A program made the position numbers and the translations under genes. DNA of 64,000 nucleotides from Granulicella sp. S190. Lineage in GTDB: Bacteria; Acidobacteriota; Terriglobia; Terriglobales; Acidobacteriaceae. Below, in pieces: positions 57,454 to 64,000 of this stretch (positions within the stretch are counted from its first letter, which is position 1; every line of letters begins with the position of its first letter). Below the pieces are notes generated by a model, which saw only the letters and a program-made list of their open reading frames with translations, made no database searches and had not been told where the DNA came from. The DNA is taken from NCBI RefSeq assembly GCF_009766095.1, contig NZ_LMUD01000016.1, positions 15,284 to 79,283 on the forward strand. Direction: 5' to 3'.

Positions 57454-58722
57454 CTAAACCCACTCGCCCTTGCGCATCAACGGCTCCGCACTCCCATCGG
57501 CAGCCACACCATCCACATCCATCTCGCCCGACCCGATCATCCAGTCCACATGGATCAGACTCGCATTCGCACCCAACGCCGCCAACTGCTCCGCGTCCAT
57601 CTTCTCGCCGCCAATCAGGCACGTCGAGTAAGCCTGTCCCAGCGCGATATGACTCGCCGCATTCTCATCGAACAGCGTGCTCCAGAACAGCACTCCACTC
57701 TGCGCAATCGGCGAAGAGTGCGGCACCAGCGCCACCTCGCCCAGCCGCCTTGCCCCGTCATCCGTGCTGATCAGCCGGTTCAAAACATCCTCACCCGCCG
57801 TCGCCGTGGCCTCAACGATCTTGCCGCCTTCAAACCGCACCGCAATATTCTCAATCAACGTTCCCTGGTGCGACAGCGGCTTCGAAGCCTTCACCGTCCC
57901 ATCCACGCGGTCCTTATGCGGAGTCGTAAAGCACTCCTCCGTCGGAATATTCGGCTGACAATAAACGCCATTCCCCGCAGTCGTTCCACCGCCGGCCCAC
58001 AGGTGATCGTCTGCCAGGCCAACCGTCAGATCCGTTCCCGGCCCGGTAAAGTGCAGCGCCGAAAACCGCTTCGCATTCAGCATCTCCACGCGGCTCTTCA
58101 ACCTCGCGCCATGCTCCTGCCACTCCGCCACCGGGTCGTCCACCGCAATCCGCGACGCCACAAAGATCGCCTCCCAAAGCTTCGCGACCGCAATCTCCTC
58201 GGGCTCTCCCGGATACACCAGCTTCGCCCACTCCGGCGTCGCACACGCAACGATCGTCCAGTTGATCTCATGTCGCGTAATCAGCTCCATCGCCGGCTTC
58301 CCCGCCTTCGATGCCGCAACGTTGGCCCGCGCCACCTTTGCCGGATCCTGCTTCGCCAGCAGCGCAGGATTAGACCCGGCAATCGCCAGCCGCGCCGCCC
58401 CGCTGCGGAACCCCTCCGCAATCCCGTCCTGCAGCCACTTCGGCGCATAGTCGAAGCTTGCATCTGACGCATACTCATATCTCGCCAGCACGCTCGGATC
58501 ATCCGCATAGAACGTCGTCACCAGCAGCGCTCCGGCCTTATACGCATGCTCGGTAATCCGGCGCACCAGCGGCAGCGCCTCCATCGGAGCGGACATGATC
58601 AGCTCCTGCCCCGCGCGCAACCCCAGCCCAACCTTCACCGCAACCTCTGCCAGCCGGTCCAGCTTCTCTTCAAAAGTCAGGTCCGCAAACTTCGTCTTTT
58701 CCGCCACTACTGCAACGCTCAT
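57454..58722 (-). CDS. M29-family metalloaminopeptidase
   Basis: 422 aa from ATG 58722 (GGAGGA upstream). Resembles the thermophilic aminopeptidase (AmpT/PepS, M29) fold: VKVGLGLRAGQELIMSAPMEALPLV, SNPALLAKQDPAKVA, ITRHEINWTIVACATPEWAKLV, TDLTVGLADDHLWAGGG, FTTPHKDRVDGTVKAS, and the metal-site end SLIHVDWMIGSGEMDVDGV. Cytosolic, removes N-terminal residues. Located between dapB and the aminotransferase; an unusual guest in a lysine cluster. Confidence 0.9.
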   Translation of the reverse strand: MSVAVVAEKTKFADLTFEEKLDRLAEVAVKVGLGLRAGQELIMSAPMEALPLVRRITEHAYKAGALLVTTFYADDPSVLARYEYASDASFDYAPKWLQDGIAEGFRSGAARLAIAGSNPALLAKQDPAKVARANVAASKAGKPAMELITRHEINWTIVACATPEWAKLVYPGEPEEIAVAKLWEAIFVASRIAVDDPVAEWQEHGARLKSRVEMLNAKRFSALHFTGPGTDLTVGLADDHLWAGGGTTAGNGVYCQPNIPTEECFTTPHKDRVDGTVKASKPLSHQGTLIENIAVRFEGGKIVEATATAGEDVLNRLISTDDGARRLGEVALVPHSSPIAQSGVLFWSTLFDENAASHIALGQAYSTCLIGGEKMDAEQLAALGANASLIHVDWMIGSGEMDVDGVAADGSAEPLMRKGEWV

Positions 58723-58776
58723 AATCAATCCTCCAAACGCATCGACATCTTAAGAAAATTATCGCCCACCCAAACT

Positions 58777-58853
58777 ATCGTCATCTCGACCGGAGAGGCG
58801 GACAGTATTATCGTCCGTCTCGCAGTGGAGAGATCCCTGCATTTCGCCTTTGT
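58777..58853. repeat. hairpin-core intergenic repeat, copy 1
   Basis: Left flank ATCGTCATCTCGACCG identical to the copy at 63633. Core stem GAGGCGGAC (58795-58803) with GTCCGTCTC (58813-58821), loop AGTATTATC. Right flank GCAGTGGAGAGATCCC then TGCATTTCGCCTTTGT. Stem sequence differs from copy 2 by paired changes while flanks and loop are conserved. Confidence 0.8.
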
Positions 58854-58987
58854 TTTTCGTTGTTTGTATCGTTGTTTGTCATCCCGTACGGATCTGCTTT
58901 TTCCGTTGTCTGTTCTTAAATCGATGCCATCGGTGCCAATCCGTGTTAAGCCTTCAATAGCGCTCTTCAACGGTTACCGATAGCCAA

Positions 58988-59674
58988 CTAAACCTCGGTA
59001 TAAACATCCTGGAAGTCGAAGCTTCCCGTCCGCGTCGACAGCCACTCCGCCGCCCTCACCGCGCCCTCCGCAAACCCCCGCCGCGAAAACGCCTCATGCG
59101 TCAGCACCAGCCGATCCGCATCGCTCGTAGCTATCAGCGTGTGCAGTCCCATCACATCGCCCTCGCGCTTCGCTTCCACTGGCACCTCAGCCCCGCCAGC
59201 CGCAGTCTCAACCACCCTCTTCAGACTGATCGCAGTACCCGAAGGCGAATCCAGCTTGCTGGAATGATGCGTCTCTTCAATCGAAAACGCATACCCAGCT
59301 TTCTTCAACTCGCTGCCCATCACCGCAGCCATCTTGAGCATCACCTGCACGCTGACAGAAAAGTTCGTCCCATACAACAGCCCCGCCTGCTTCCGCTCCG
59401 TCAGCCCGCGCATATCGTTCAGCTTGTCATACCAGCCCGTTGTCCCAATCACCATCTTCGCGCCAGTCGCCAGGCAAGCCCGCATGTTTTGAATCGTAGC
59501 CTCCGGCGTAGTGAAATCGATCACCACATCGAACCCCGCAACAAACGGCGGCGTCAGTGCAGCCGCTCCCGCGTTCTCCTTCGCATCCAGCACATGCACG
59601 CTATGTCCGCGCTCCGCCGCCACCGATGCCACCAGCTTGCCTGTCTTTCCCATCCCCAGAACCAGAACCCGCAT
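58988..59674 (-). CDS. dapB: 4-hydroxy-tetrahydrodipicolinate reductase
   Basis: 228 aa, shorter than the usual 250-270. NAD(P) site VLVLGMGKTGKLVASVAAERG (GxGxxG variant), FDVVIDFTTPEATIQN, IGTTGWYDKL, catalytic SIEETHHSSKLDSPSGTA and the Lys/His pair within it. GGAAGG precedes ATG 59674. It starts 11 bp after lysC, so asd, lysC and dapB form a tight operon. Confidence 0.92.
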   Translation of the reverse strand: MRVLVLGMGKTGKLVASVAAERGHSVHVLDAKENAGAAALTPPFVAGFDVVIDFTTPEATIQNMRACLATGAKMVIGTTGWYDKLNDMRGLTERKQAGLLYGTNFSVSVQVMLKMAAVMGSELKKAGYAFSIEETHHSSKLDSPSGTAISLKRVVETAAGGAEVPVEAKREGDVMGLHTLIATSDADRLVLTHEAFSRRGFAEGAVRAAEWLSTRTGSFDFQDVYTEV

Positions 59675-59685
59675 GTGTGCCTTCC

Positions 59686-61119
59686 CTAAGCTTTGCCCTG
59701 TAGCTGAACCCTGTTCGCAACATCGAACACCGTCTCATCCGGGTTCGCAAAAAAGTGGTTGTGCAGACTCCGCACCGCCTCTTCCACATCCTCTTCATCG
59801 ATCATGAAGCTCATATTGATCTCACTCGCCCCCTGCGAGATCATCCGCACATTCACATGGCTGATCGCCGAAAACACCTGCCCCGCAATGCCGTTATGGC
59901 CGCGAATATCCTCGCCCACCAGGCACACCAGCGCCTTGTGCCCCTCCATCTTTACGTCGGCGATCTTCGCCAGTTCCGCACAGATCTCCGGCAGCTGCTG
60001 GTTGCTGTCCACCGTCAGCGAGATACTCACCTCGCTCGTCGACACCATATCAATCGCGCACTTGTACTTATCGAAGACATCGAACACCGCCTTCAGGTAC
60101 CCATGCGACATCAGCATCCGGCTCGCAACTACATCGATGATCGTCAGCCGCTTCTTCGCCGCGATGCTCTTGAACGGGCTCGCACACTTCGCCGCCATCG
60201 CGGTAATCTTCGTGCCTTCATTCTCCGCGTTGCGCGAGTTCAACACCCACACCGGTATGCTCTTCTGCACTGCCGGCAGAATCGTAGCCGGATGCAGCAC
60301 CTTCGCGCCAAAGTAAGCCAGCTCAGCCGCCTCTTCAAAGCTGATCGTCTTCACCCGCAGCGCATCCGGACAGATCCGCGGATCTGTAGTCATGATCCCA
60401 TTCACATCCGTCCAGATCTCGATCGCTCCAGCGTGCATCCCGCCACCCACCAGCGCAGCGGTAAAATCGCTGCCGCCGCGACCCAGCGTCGTCGTCACGC
60501 CCTCAGCAGTCGAGCCGATAAATCCGCCCATCACCGGCGTCTTTCCCGCTTCAATCAGAGGCAGCACAATCGCAGCCAGCTTCGCCTCAATGGCCGCGTT
60601 CTGCGGCACCGCCTTGCCGTAGCTCGCGTCTGTAATGATGCAGCTCCGGGCATCGACATGCACACCCTGCAGCTCCTGTTGCTCCAGCGCCTCAGCCATC
60701 ATCCTGCTCGACAGCCTCTCGCCAAAGCTCACCACCAGATCGTTCGTGCGCGGCGTCAACTCACCCACCGCTGCAATCCCGCGCAGCAGGTCATCCAGCG
60801 CGTCGAACTCTGTATGCAACGCCTGCTGCACCCGCACACAACGCTCGCCCTGCAGCAGCGCACTCGAAGTATCGATATGCCGATGCCGCAACCGTGCGCC
60901 AATCGCCAGCGCTCCTGCCTTGTCCCCACGCCCCGCGGCACTCGCAGCCGACAGCAGCAGATCGGTTACCTTCGCCATCGCCGACACCACAACGACAGCC
61001 TCCAGCCCCTTCTCCCTGCGGCTGCGTACGATCGCCGTCGTCCGCCCCATGGCCTGCGCGTCCTCCACCGACGTGCCGCCAAACTTCATCACCACCAACT
61101 TCTCTCGCGCTACGCTCAA
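59686..61119 (-). CDS. lysC: aspartate kinase, monofunctional
   Basis: 477 aa. VMKFGGTSVEDAQAMGR near the N-terminus, DASYGKAVPQNAAIE, GFIGSTAEGVTTTLGRGGSDFTA, TDPRICPDALRVKTISFEEAAELAYFGAKVLHP. Two ACT domains at the C-terminus (about 320-465: LTIIDVVASRMLMSHGYL, VCLVGEDIRGHNGIAG) imply amino-acid feedback. Start is TTG 61119 overlapping the asd stop (TTGA); ATG 61089 at MKFGG is possible. No homoserine dehydrogenase fused. Confidence 0.93.
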   Translation of the reverse strand: MSVAREKLVVMKFGGTSVEDAQAMGRTTAIVRSRREKGLEAVVVVSAMAKVTDLLLSAASAAGRGDKAGALAIGARLRHRHIDTSSALLQGERCVRVQQALHTEFDALDDLLRGIAAVGELTPRTNDLVVSFGERLSSRMMAEALEQQELQGVHVDARSCIITDASYGKAVPQNAAIEAKLAAIVLPLIEAGKTPVMGGFIGSTAEGVTTTLGRGGSDFTAALVGGGMHAGAIEIWTDVNGIMTTDPRICPDALRVKTISFEEAAELAYFGAKVLHPATILPAVQKSIPVWVLNSRNAENEGTKITAMAAKCASPFKSIAAKKRLTIIDVVASRMLMSHGYLKAVFDVFDKYKCAIDMVSTSEVSISLTVDSNQQLPEICAELAKIADVKMEGHKALVCLVGEDIRGHNGIAGQVFSAISHVNVRMISQGASEINMSFMIDEEDVEEAVRSLHNHFFANPDETVFDVANRVQLQGKA

Positions 61120-62258
61120 GCCGTCACCGCCGCAGCCTTCAGCTGACTCCCAGTCTTCGCCGAACCACCCACAGTCAACGGAACGCCCATCTTATCCAGC
61201 TTGCCCAACAGGGCCAGCACCTCCGCATTCAACACCGCCGCCCCAGCCGCCCCGCGAATCGTGTTGTGCGACAACACCACAAACTTCCAGTCCAGCAACG
61301 GGCACTCGCGCAGCCGTCCCACCGTCGCTGCCATACCACCCCCGCGCATCCTGTCCAGCCGGGGCTGCGGCCGGTCTACGCCTTCGTCATACTCCACGGG
61401 CTGCTCAGGCGCAGTCGGCAGAGGCTGCCCATGCAGCGGTAGAAACTCGCTCCACGCCGCCAGAATCTCCTCGCGCGTCGCCTTCTTCTTCAGCTTGATG
61501 CTCACGCACTCGGTATGCCCGTCCTCCACCGCAACCCGGTTGCAATGCGCGCTCACCTTCGCGTCCAGCAACTCAATCTTCGTGCCCTTCCGTTCGCCCA
61601 GAAGCTTGCCGACCTCCTCCTGCAGCTTCTCCTCTTCATTCTTAATAAACGGCACCACGTTCCCCAGAATATCCAGCGAAGCCACCCCCGGATATCCCGC
61701 ACCGCTCACCGCTTGCATCGTCGACACAAACAAACTCTCAATCCCAAACCGCTCTTCCAGCGGCTTCAATGCCATCACCAGGCCAATCGCACTGCAGTTC
61801 GGATTCGTCACGATGTAGCCGCCGCGTCCGCCATGCCCCTTGCGGTAGCTTTGCGTCTCGATCAGCGCCAGGTGATCTGCATTCACCTCTGGCACCACCA
61901 GCGGAACATCTGCCGTCATCCGAAACGCGCTCGAGTTCGAGATCACCGCGCACCCGGCCTCGGCAAACTTCGGCTCCAGCTCGCGCGCAATCTCCGCATC
62001 CAGCGCCGCGAAGATGATCTTCGGCAGCTCGATCGCCGAGCCTTCAGGAACGTTTGGCTGTAGCGTCATCGCCGCAATTCGCTTCGGCAGCGGAGTATCG
62101 AGCTTCCACTTGCAGGCCTCGGCATACGTCTTCCCGGCGCTGCGATCGCTTGCCGCCAGCCACGCAATCTCGAACCACGGATGATTGCTCAAAAGTTGAA
62201 TGAATCGCTGCCCGACCATCCCGGTCGCGCCAAGAATGCCAACCCTGCGTCGTTCCAT
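61116..62258 (-). CDS. asd: aspartate-semialdehyde dehydrogenase, archaeal/fungal type
   Basis: 380 aa. VGILGATGMVGQRFIQLLSNHP, VISNSSAFRM, catalytic Cys in VTNPNCSAIGLVMALKPLEE, QAVSGAGYPGVASLDILGN, and HNTIRGAAGAA. The motif spacing (QAVSGAGYPGV, VVPFIKNEEEKLQEE) belongs to the archaeal/fungal branch rather than the E. coli Asd branch. First gene of the asd-lysC-dapB unit. The spacer upstream holds the second triple-hairpin repeat. Confidence 0.93.
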   Translation of the reverse strand: MERRRVGILGATGMVGQRFIQLLSNHPWFEIAWLAASDRSAGKTYAEACKWKLDTPLPKRIAAMTLQPNVPEGSAIELPKIIFAALDAEIARELEPKFAEAGCAVISNSSAFRMTADVPLVVPEVNADHLALIETQSYRKGHGGRGGYIVTNPNCSAIGLVMALKPLEERFGIESLFVSTMQAVSGAGYPGVASLDILGNVVPFIKNEEEKLQEEVGKLLGERKGTKIELLDAKVSAHCNRVAVEDGHTECVSIKLKKKATREEILAAWSEFLPLHGQPLPTAPEQPVEYDEGVDRPQPRLDRMRGGGMAATVGRLRECPLLDWKFVVLSHNTIRGAAGAAVLNAEVLALLGKLDKMGVPLTVGGSAKTGSQLKAAAVTA

Positions 62259-62303
62259 CCACTAAGAATAACGCGCCGGCCCAACACCGTCACTTATGAC
62301 AAG

Positions 62304-62400
62304 CCGACCAGCGGGAGGCCCAGATCACCTGACCCAAAATAAAAAAGGTAAAAAGTCACGAAGTGACCGCCGCCCGCGCAGGGCGCCCGTCCGGCAGGAC
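62304..62400. repeat. triple-hairpin intergenic repeat, copy 2
   Basis: Same architecture as 53786-53883. Hairpin 1 GTCAC/GTGAC (62355-62359 with 62363-62367, loop GAA), hairpin 2 CGCCC/GGGCG (62371-62375 with 62381-62385, loop GCGCA), hairpin 3 GTCC/GGAC (62389-62392 with 62397-62400, loop GGCA). Stem changes versus copy 1 keep pairing. It starts 14 bp after the stop of the membrane-protein gene when read on the minus strand. Confidence 0.8.
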
Positions 62401-62414
62401 ATATCTAGTCGGAC

Positions 62415-62780
62415 CTAACTATCCCGCCGTCGCCGAGTCATCCGGTGCCCACCGCCCGCCCATACCAGCAGCGCAACCAGCAGATGCAGCAAAAACCAGA
62501 AGTGAATCCCCTGATCCTGGTAGATCAGATAAAGCACCAGCGCCCGCGGCAGCAGCAGCCAGAACAGCAGCGGCAACAAACCCTGAAAGTGCGGTGGCGT
62601 CAGATCGAAGCGAAACGGCCCCAGCAGCCCCTGAAACCAAGCCACCACCATTGCCAGGCGAGGCAGAAACAGGGCAAACACCAAAAACCAAAGCGGCAGC
62701 GCATGCACCACGAAAGCCAGGTCCACCGTGAACTGTGCCGTATGCTGCATCGCCGCTAACAACGCCAATCCTGCGCTCAT
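62415..62780 (-). CDS. small membrane protein
   Basis: 121 aa with three predicted helices (about 18-45 VDLAFVVHALPLWFLVFALFL, 62-85 FQGLLPLLFWLLLPRALVLYLIY, 90-108 FWFLLHLLVALLVWAGG) and a basic C-terminus (HRMTRRRRDS). I do not recognise a family. It lies 24 bp after the lipoprotein gene and may be co-transcribed with it. Confidence 0.65.
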   Translation of the reverse strand: MSAGLALLAAMQHTAQFTVDLAFVVHALPLWFLVFALFLPRLAMVVAWFQGLLGPFRFDLTPPHFQGLLPLLFWLLLPRALVLYLIYQDQGIHFWFLLHLLVALLVWAGGGHRMTRRRRDS

Positions 62781-62804
62781 CCTGCCTCCACCATGCTGTC
62801 GTCT

Positions 62805-63611
62805 CTAGTTCGATGCGGTAAAGCTGAAGTCCGCCTTCGTCGTCCCCTTAGGCTCAACCGTCACGGTCATCGTCCGCTCGCCCATCTTCTCGTGCACCGC
62901 CGCCAAAGTATACGTCCCCGCTGGCAATCCGCTAATCCCAAAGTGTCCATCCGCATCCGTCACCGCAAAAAACGGCGTAGCCGACACATTGATAAACGCA
63001 TTCATCCACGGATGGTTGTTGCACCGCACCGGAATCATCGCCTCCGGCTGGTTGAACTGCTTCACCTGCGGCGCACCCTTCGGCCCCTGCGAGATGTCGA
63101 TCGGCTGGCTCCCCACCACCGTCGGCATCGTGTGAATGTTATGCATCGTCGAGTCAGAGTTTCTGAACTCCACTGACCCGCCGCGCACCAGCGCAATCAC
63201 ATGCGGCACGTACTTGCATCCCACCTGGTCCAGCACCACCGGTGCAGGCGTCGGCCCGCCAGAGAGCATCGCCGCAGGCGGCCCGCTCTTGATGTACACA
63301 TACACATTCGCGAGCTTGCCATCTTTCACCGCATACTGCTCGGCAAAGTTATCCCCAGCCGTCATTGAACACACCGGATCCATCGACATATCGATCTTCA
63401 CCCGCGCCTGTGCCTTCCCCGTCAGATGGATCGTCCCCGTCACCATCCCCAGCGTCGCCTTATCGAGCTGGACCGTAGGCGCCGGAGCAGCAGCCGGTTC
63501 CGTCGCCGCGACTCCATCGCCGCTATGCTTCACCGCATCGCTCGGCTTGCATCCGCTCAACACCCCACCAGCAACCACCGTCGCCATCAACCAGCCACAA
63601 ATCCGCCTCAT
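62805..63611 (-). CDS. carboxypeptidase-regulatory-like lipoprotein
   Basis: 268 aa from ATG 63611 (GGAGG upstream). Lipobox AGGVLSGCKPSD (Cys near 20) makes it a lipoprotein. The mature part has ATEPAAAPAPTVQLDKATLG, GMVTGTIHLTGKAQARVKI and a cupredoxin-like/Cna-type beta region with VYIKSGPPAAML, TMHNIHTMPTVV, MIPVRCNNHPWMNAFI (Cys, His) and GHFGISGLPAGTYTLAAVHEKMG. The His/Cys cluster recalls a plastocyanin-like copper site, while GISGLPAGTYTL is typical of carboxypeptidase-regulatory domains. Metal binding is inferred. Confidence 0.8.
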   Translation of the reverse strand: MRRICGWLMATVVAGGVLSGCKPSDAVKHSGDGVAATEPAAAPAPTVQLDKATLGMVTGTIHLTGKAQARVKIDMSMDPVCSMTAGDNFAEQYAVKDGKLANVYVYIKSGPPAAMLSGGPTPAPVVLDQVGCKYVPHVIALVRGGSVEFRNSDSTMHNIHTMPTVVGSQPIDISQGPKGAPQVKQFNQPEAMIPVRCNNHPWMNAFINVSATPFFAVTDADGHFGISGLPAGTYTLAAVHEKMGERTMTVTVEPKGTTKADFSFTASN

Positions 63612-63632
63612 ACCGCCTCCACACCTTTGCAA

Positions 63633-63712
63633 ATCGTCATCTCGACCGAAGCTCCTCACAGTTTCATCGTGAGTAGCGAAGTGGAGAGATCCCCGTATTT
63701 CGTCTTTGTCTT
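63633..63712. repeat. hairpin-core intergenic repeat, copy 2
   Basis: Left flank identical to 58777-58792. Core stem GCTCCTCAC (63651-63659) with GTGAGTAGC (63669-63677), loop AGTTTCATC, then GAAGTGGAGAGATCCCCG and TATTTCGTCTTTGTCTT. Eight of nine stem positions pair. It sits just upstream of the lipoprotein gene start. Confidence 0.8.
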
Positions 63713-63768
63713 TGCTTTCGCTTTTGTCTCTTCGTAGATTCGCACCATTGAGGTGATCCGTGAAGCAA

Positions 63769-64000
63769 CTAAGCCGTCACCGGAGCTTCCATCGCCGCGA
63801 TCACCGCATCGGCAAACGCCTTCGTCCCGCTGGTTCCTCCAACGTCCTTCGTCAGCGTCTTCCCCTCGCGATACACTTGCTCCAACCCGGCCTGCACCCG
63901 CTCTGCCGCCACCGGCTCATCGATATGGTGCAGCATCAGCACTGCGCTCTGCAGCAGAGCCGTTGGGTTTGCCATATCCTTCCCCGCAATATCAGGAGCC
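63769..64000 (-). CDS. isocitrate/isopropylmalate dehydrogenase, C-terminal part
   Basis: Partial: the frame runs off the right edge. Visible end APDIAGKDMANPTALLQSAV, then MLHHIDEPVAAERVQAGLE, GKTLTKDVGGTSGTKAFADAV and a short Ala-rich tail. TKDVGGTSGT is nearer to NAD-isocitrate dehydrogenase than to LeuB, but the decisive N-terminal part is outside the window, so I give no symbol. Confidence 0.85.
   Translation of the reverse strand, partial: APDIAGKDMANPTALLQSAVLMLHHIDEPVAAERVQAGLEQVYREGKTLTKDVGGTSGTKAFADAVIAAMEAPVTA

Noticed and set aside
59755..61146. 463-aa plus-strand open frame
   Set aside because: It is antisense to lysC, which has clear motifs; composition is Arg/His-rich, typical of the complement of a high-GC gene.
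62259..62414. lysine riboswitch upstream of asd
   Set aside because: The space is occupied by the triple-hairpin repeat; I see no L-box conserved elements.

Overview
The window is chromosomal DNA from a Gram-negative, high-GC bacterium that most resembles the Acidobacteriota, class Terriglobia (Granulicella, Edaphobacter and Terriglobus relatives). The evidence is the rpsK-rpsD-rpoA-rplQ order, several outer-membrane beta-barrel proteins, a YpdA-type bacillithiol reductase, and many secreted conserved proteins of the kind common in that phylum. The assignment rests on recall of families, not on a search. About 57 protein genes can be supported. I see no rRNA, tRNA, CRISPR array, transposase, integrase or phage gene. 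The window looks like ordinary core chromosome with a few decayed or unusual loci.

Layout: 1-3.2 kb is the end of the ribosomal protein/RNA polymerase alpha operon, closed by a strong terminator. 3.3-10.4 kb holds a GAF-PAS-GGDEF diguanylate cyclase, a Tat-exported lactonase-like propeller, an alcohol dehydrogenase, apt with acylphosphatase, and efp. 10.4-13.6 kb has trpG and trpE, separated by a secreted heparin-lyase-like gene broken by one in-frame stop. 13.8-24.4 kb carries glutamate dehydrogenase, pgsA, a frameshifted TonB-domain gene, class I fumarase, three outer-membrane proteins, a cytochrome c and a lone GvpL/GvpF protein. 24.5-33.8 kb has a quinone-oxidoreductase-like enzyme, an ABC exporter pair, YpdA beside two response-regulator genes with no kinase, and a DUF2339/DUF3999 pair. 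33.8-49.4 kb has ftsK, a DUF2383 protein, DoxX, uppP, two TPR-type envelope proteins, a ClC channel, a PLP ammonia-lyase, a patatin-barrel (type Vd) autotransporter, RNase J and rpiA. 49.4-53.8 kb encodes a DUF305 protein translationally coupled to a large LVIVD-type secreted protein, followed by a flavin disulfide reductase. 53.9-62.3 kb is a lysine/diaminopimelate cluster read leftwards (asd, lysC, dapB, M29 aminopeptidase, Tat-tagged aminotransferase, dapA, dapD). The window ends with a membrane protein, a lipoprotein and the 3' end of an isocitrate/isopropylmalate dehydrogenase gene.

The least expected signals are intergenic. Two families of roughly 80-100 bp repeats occur twice each. In both, the copies differ mainly by compensatory changes in hairpin stems while loops and flanks are conserved, which is what selection on a folded RNA or single-stranded DNA would leave. 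Two genes are clearly broken by one-base events, and I reconstructed both reading frames.
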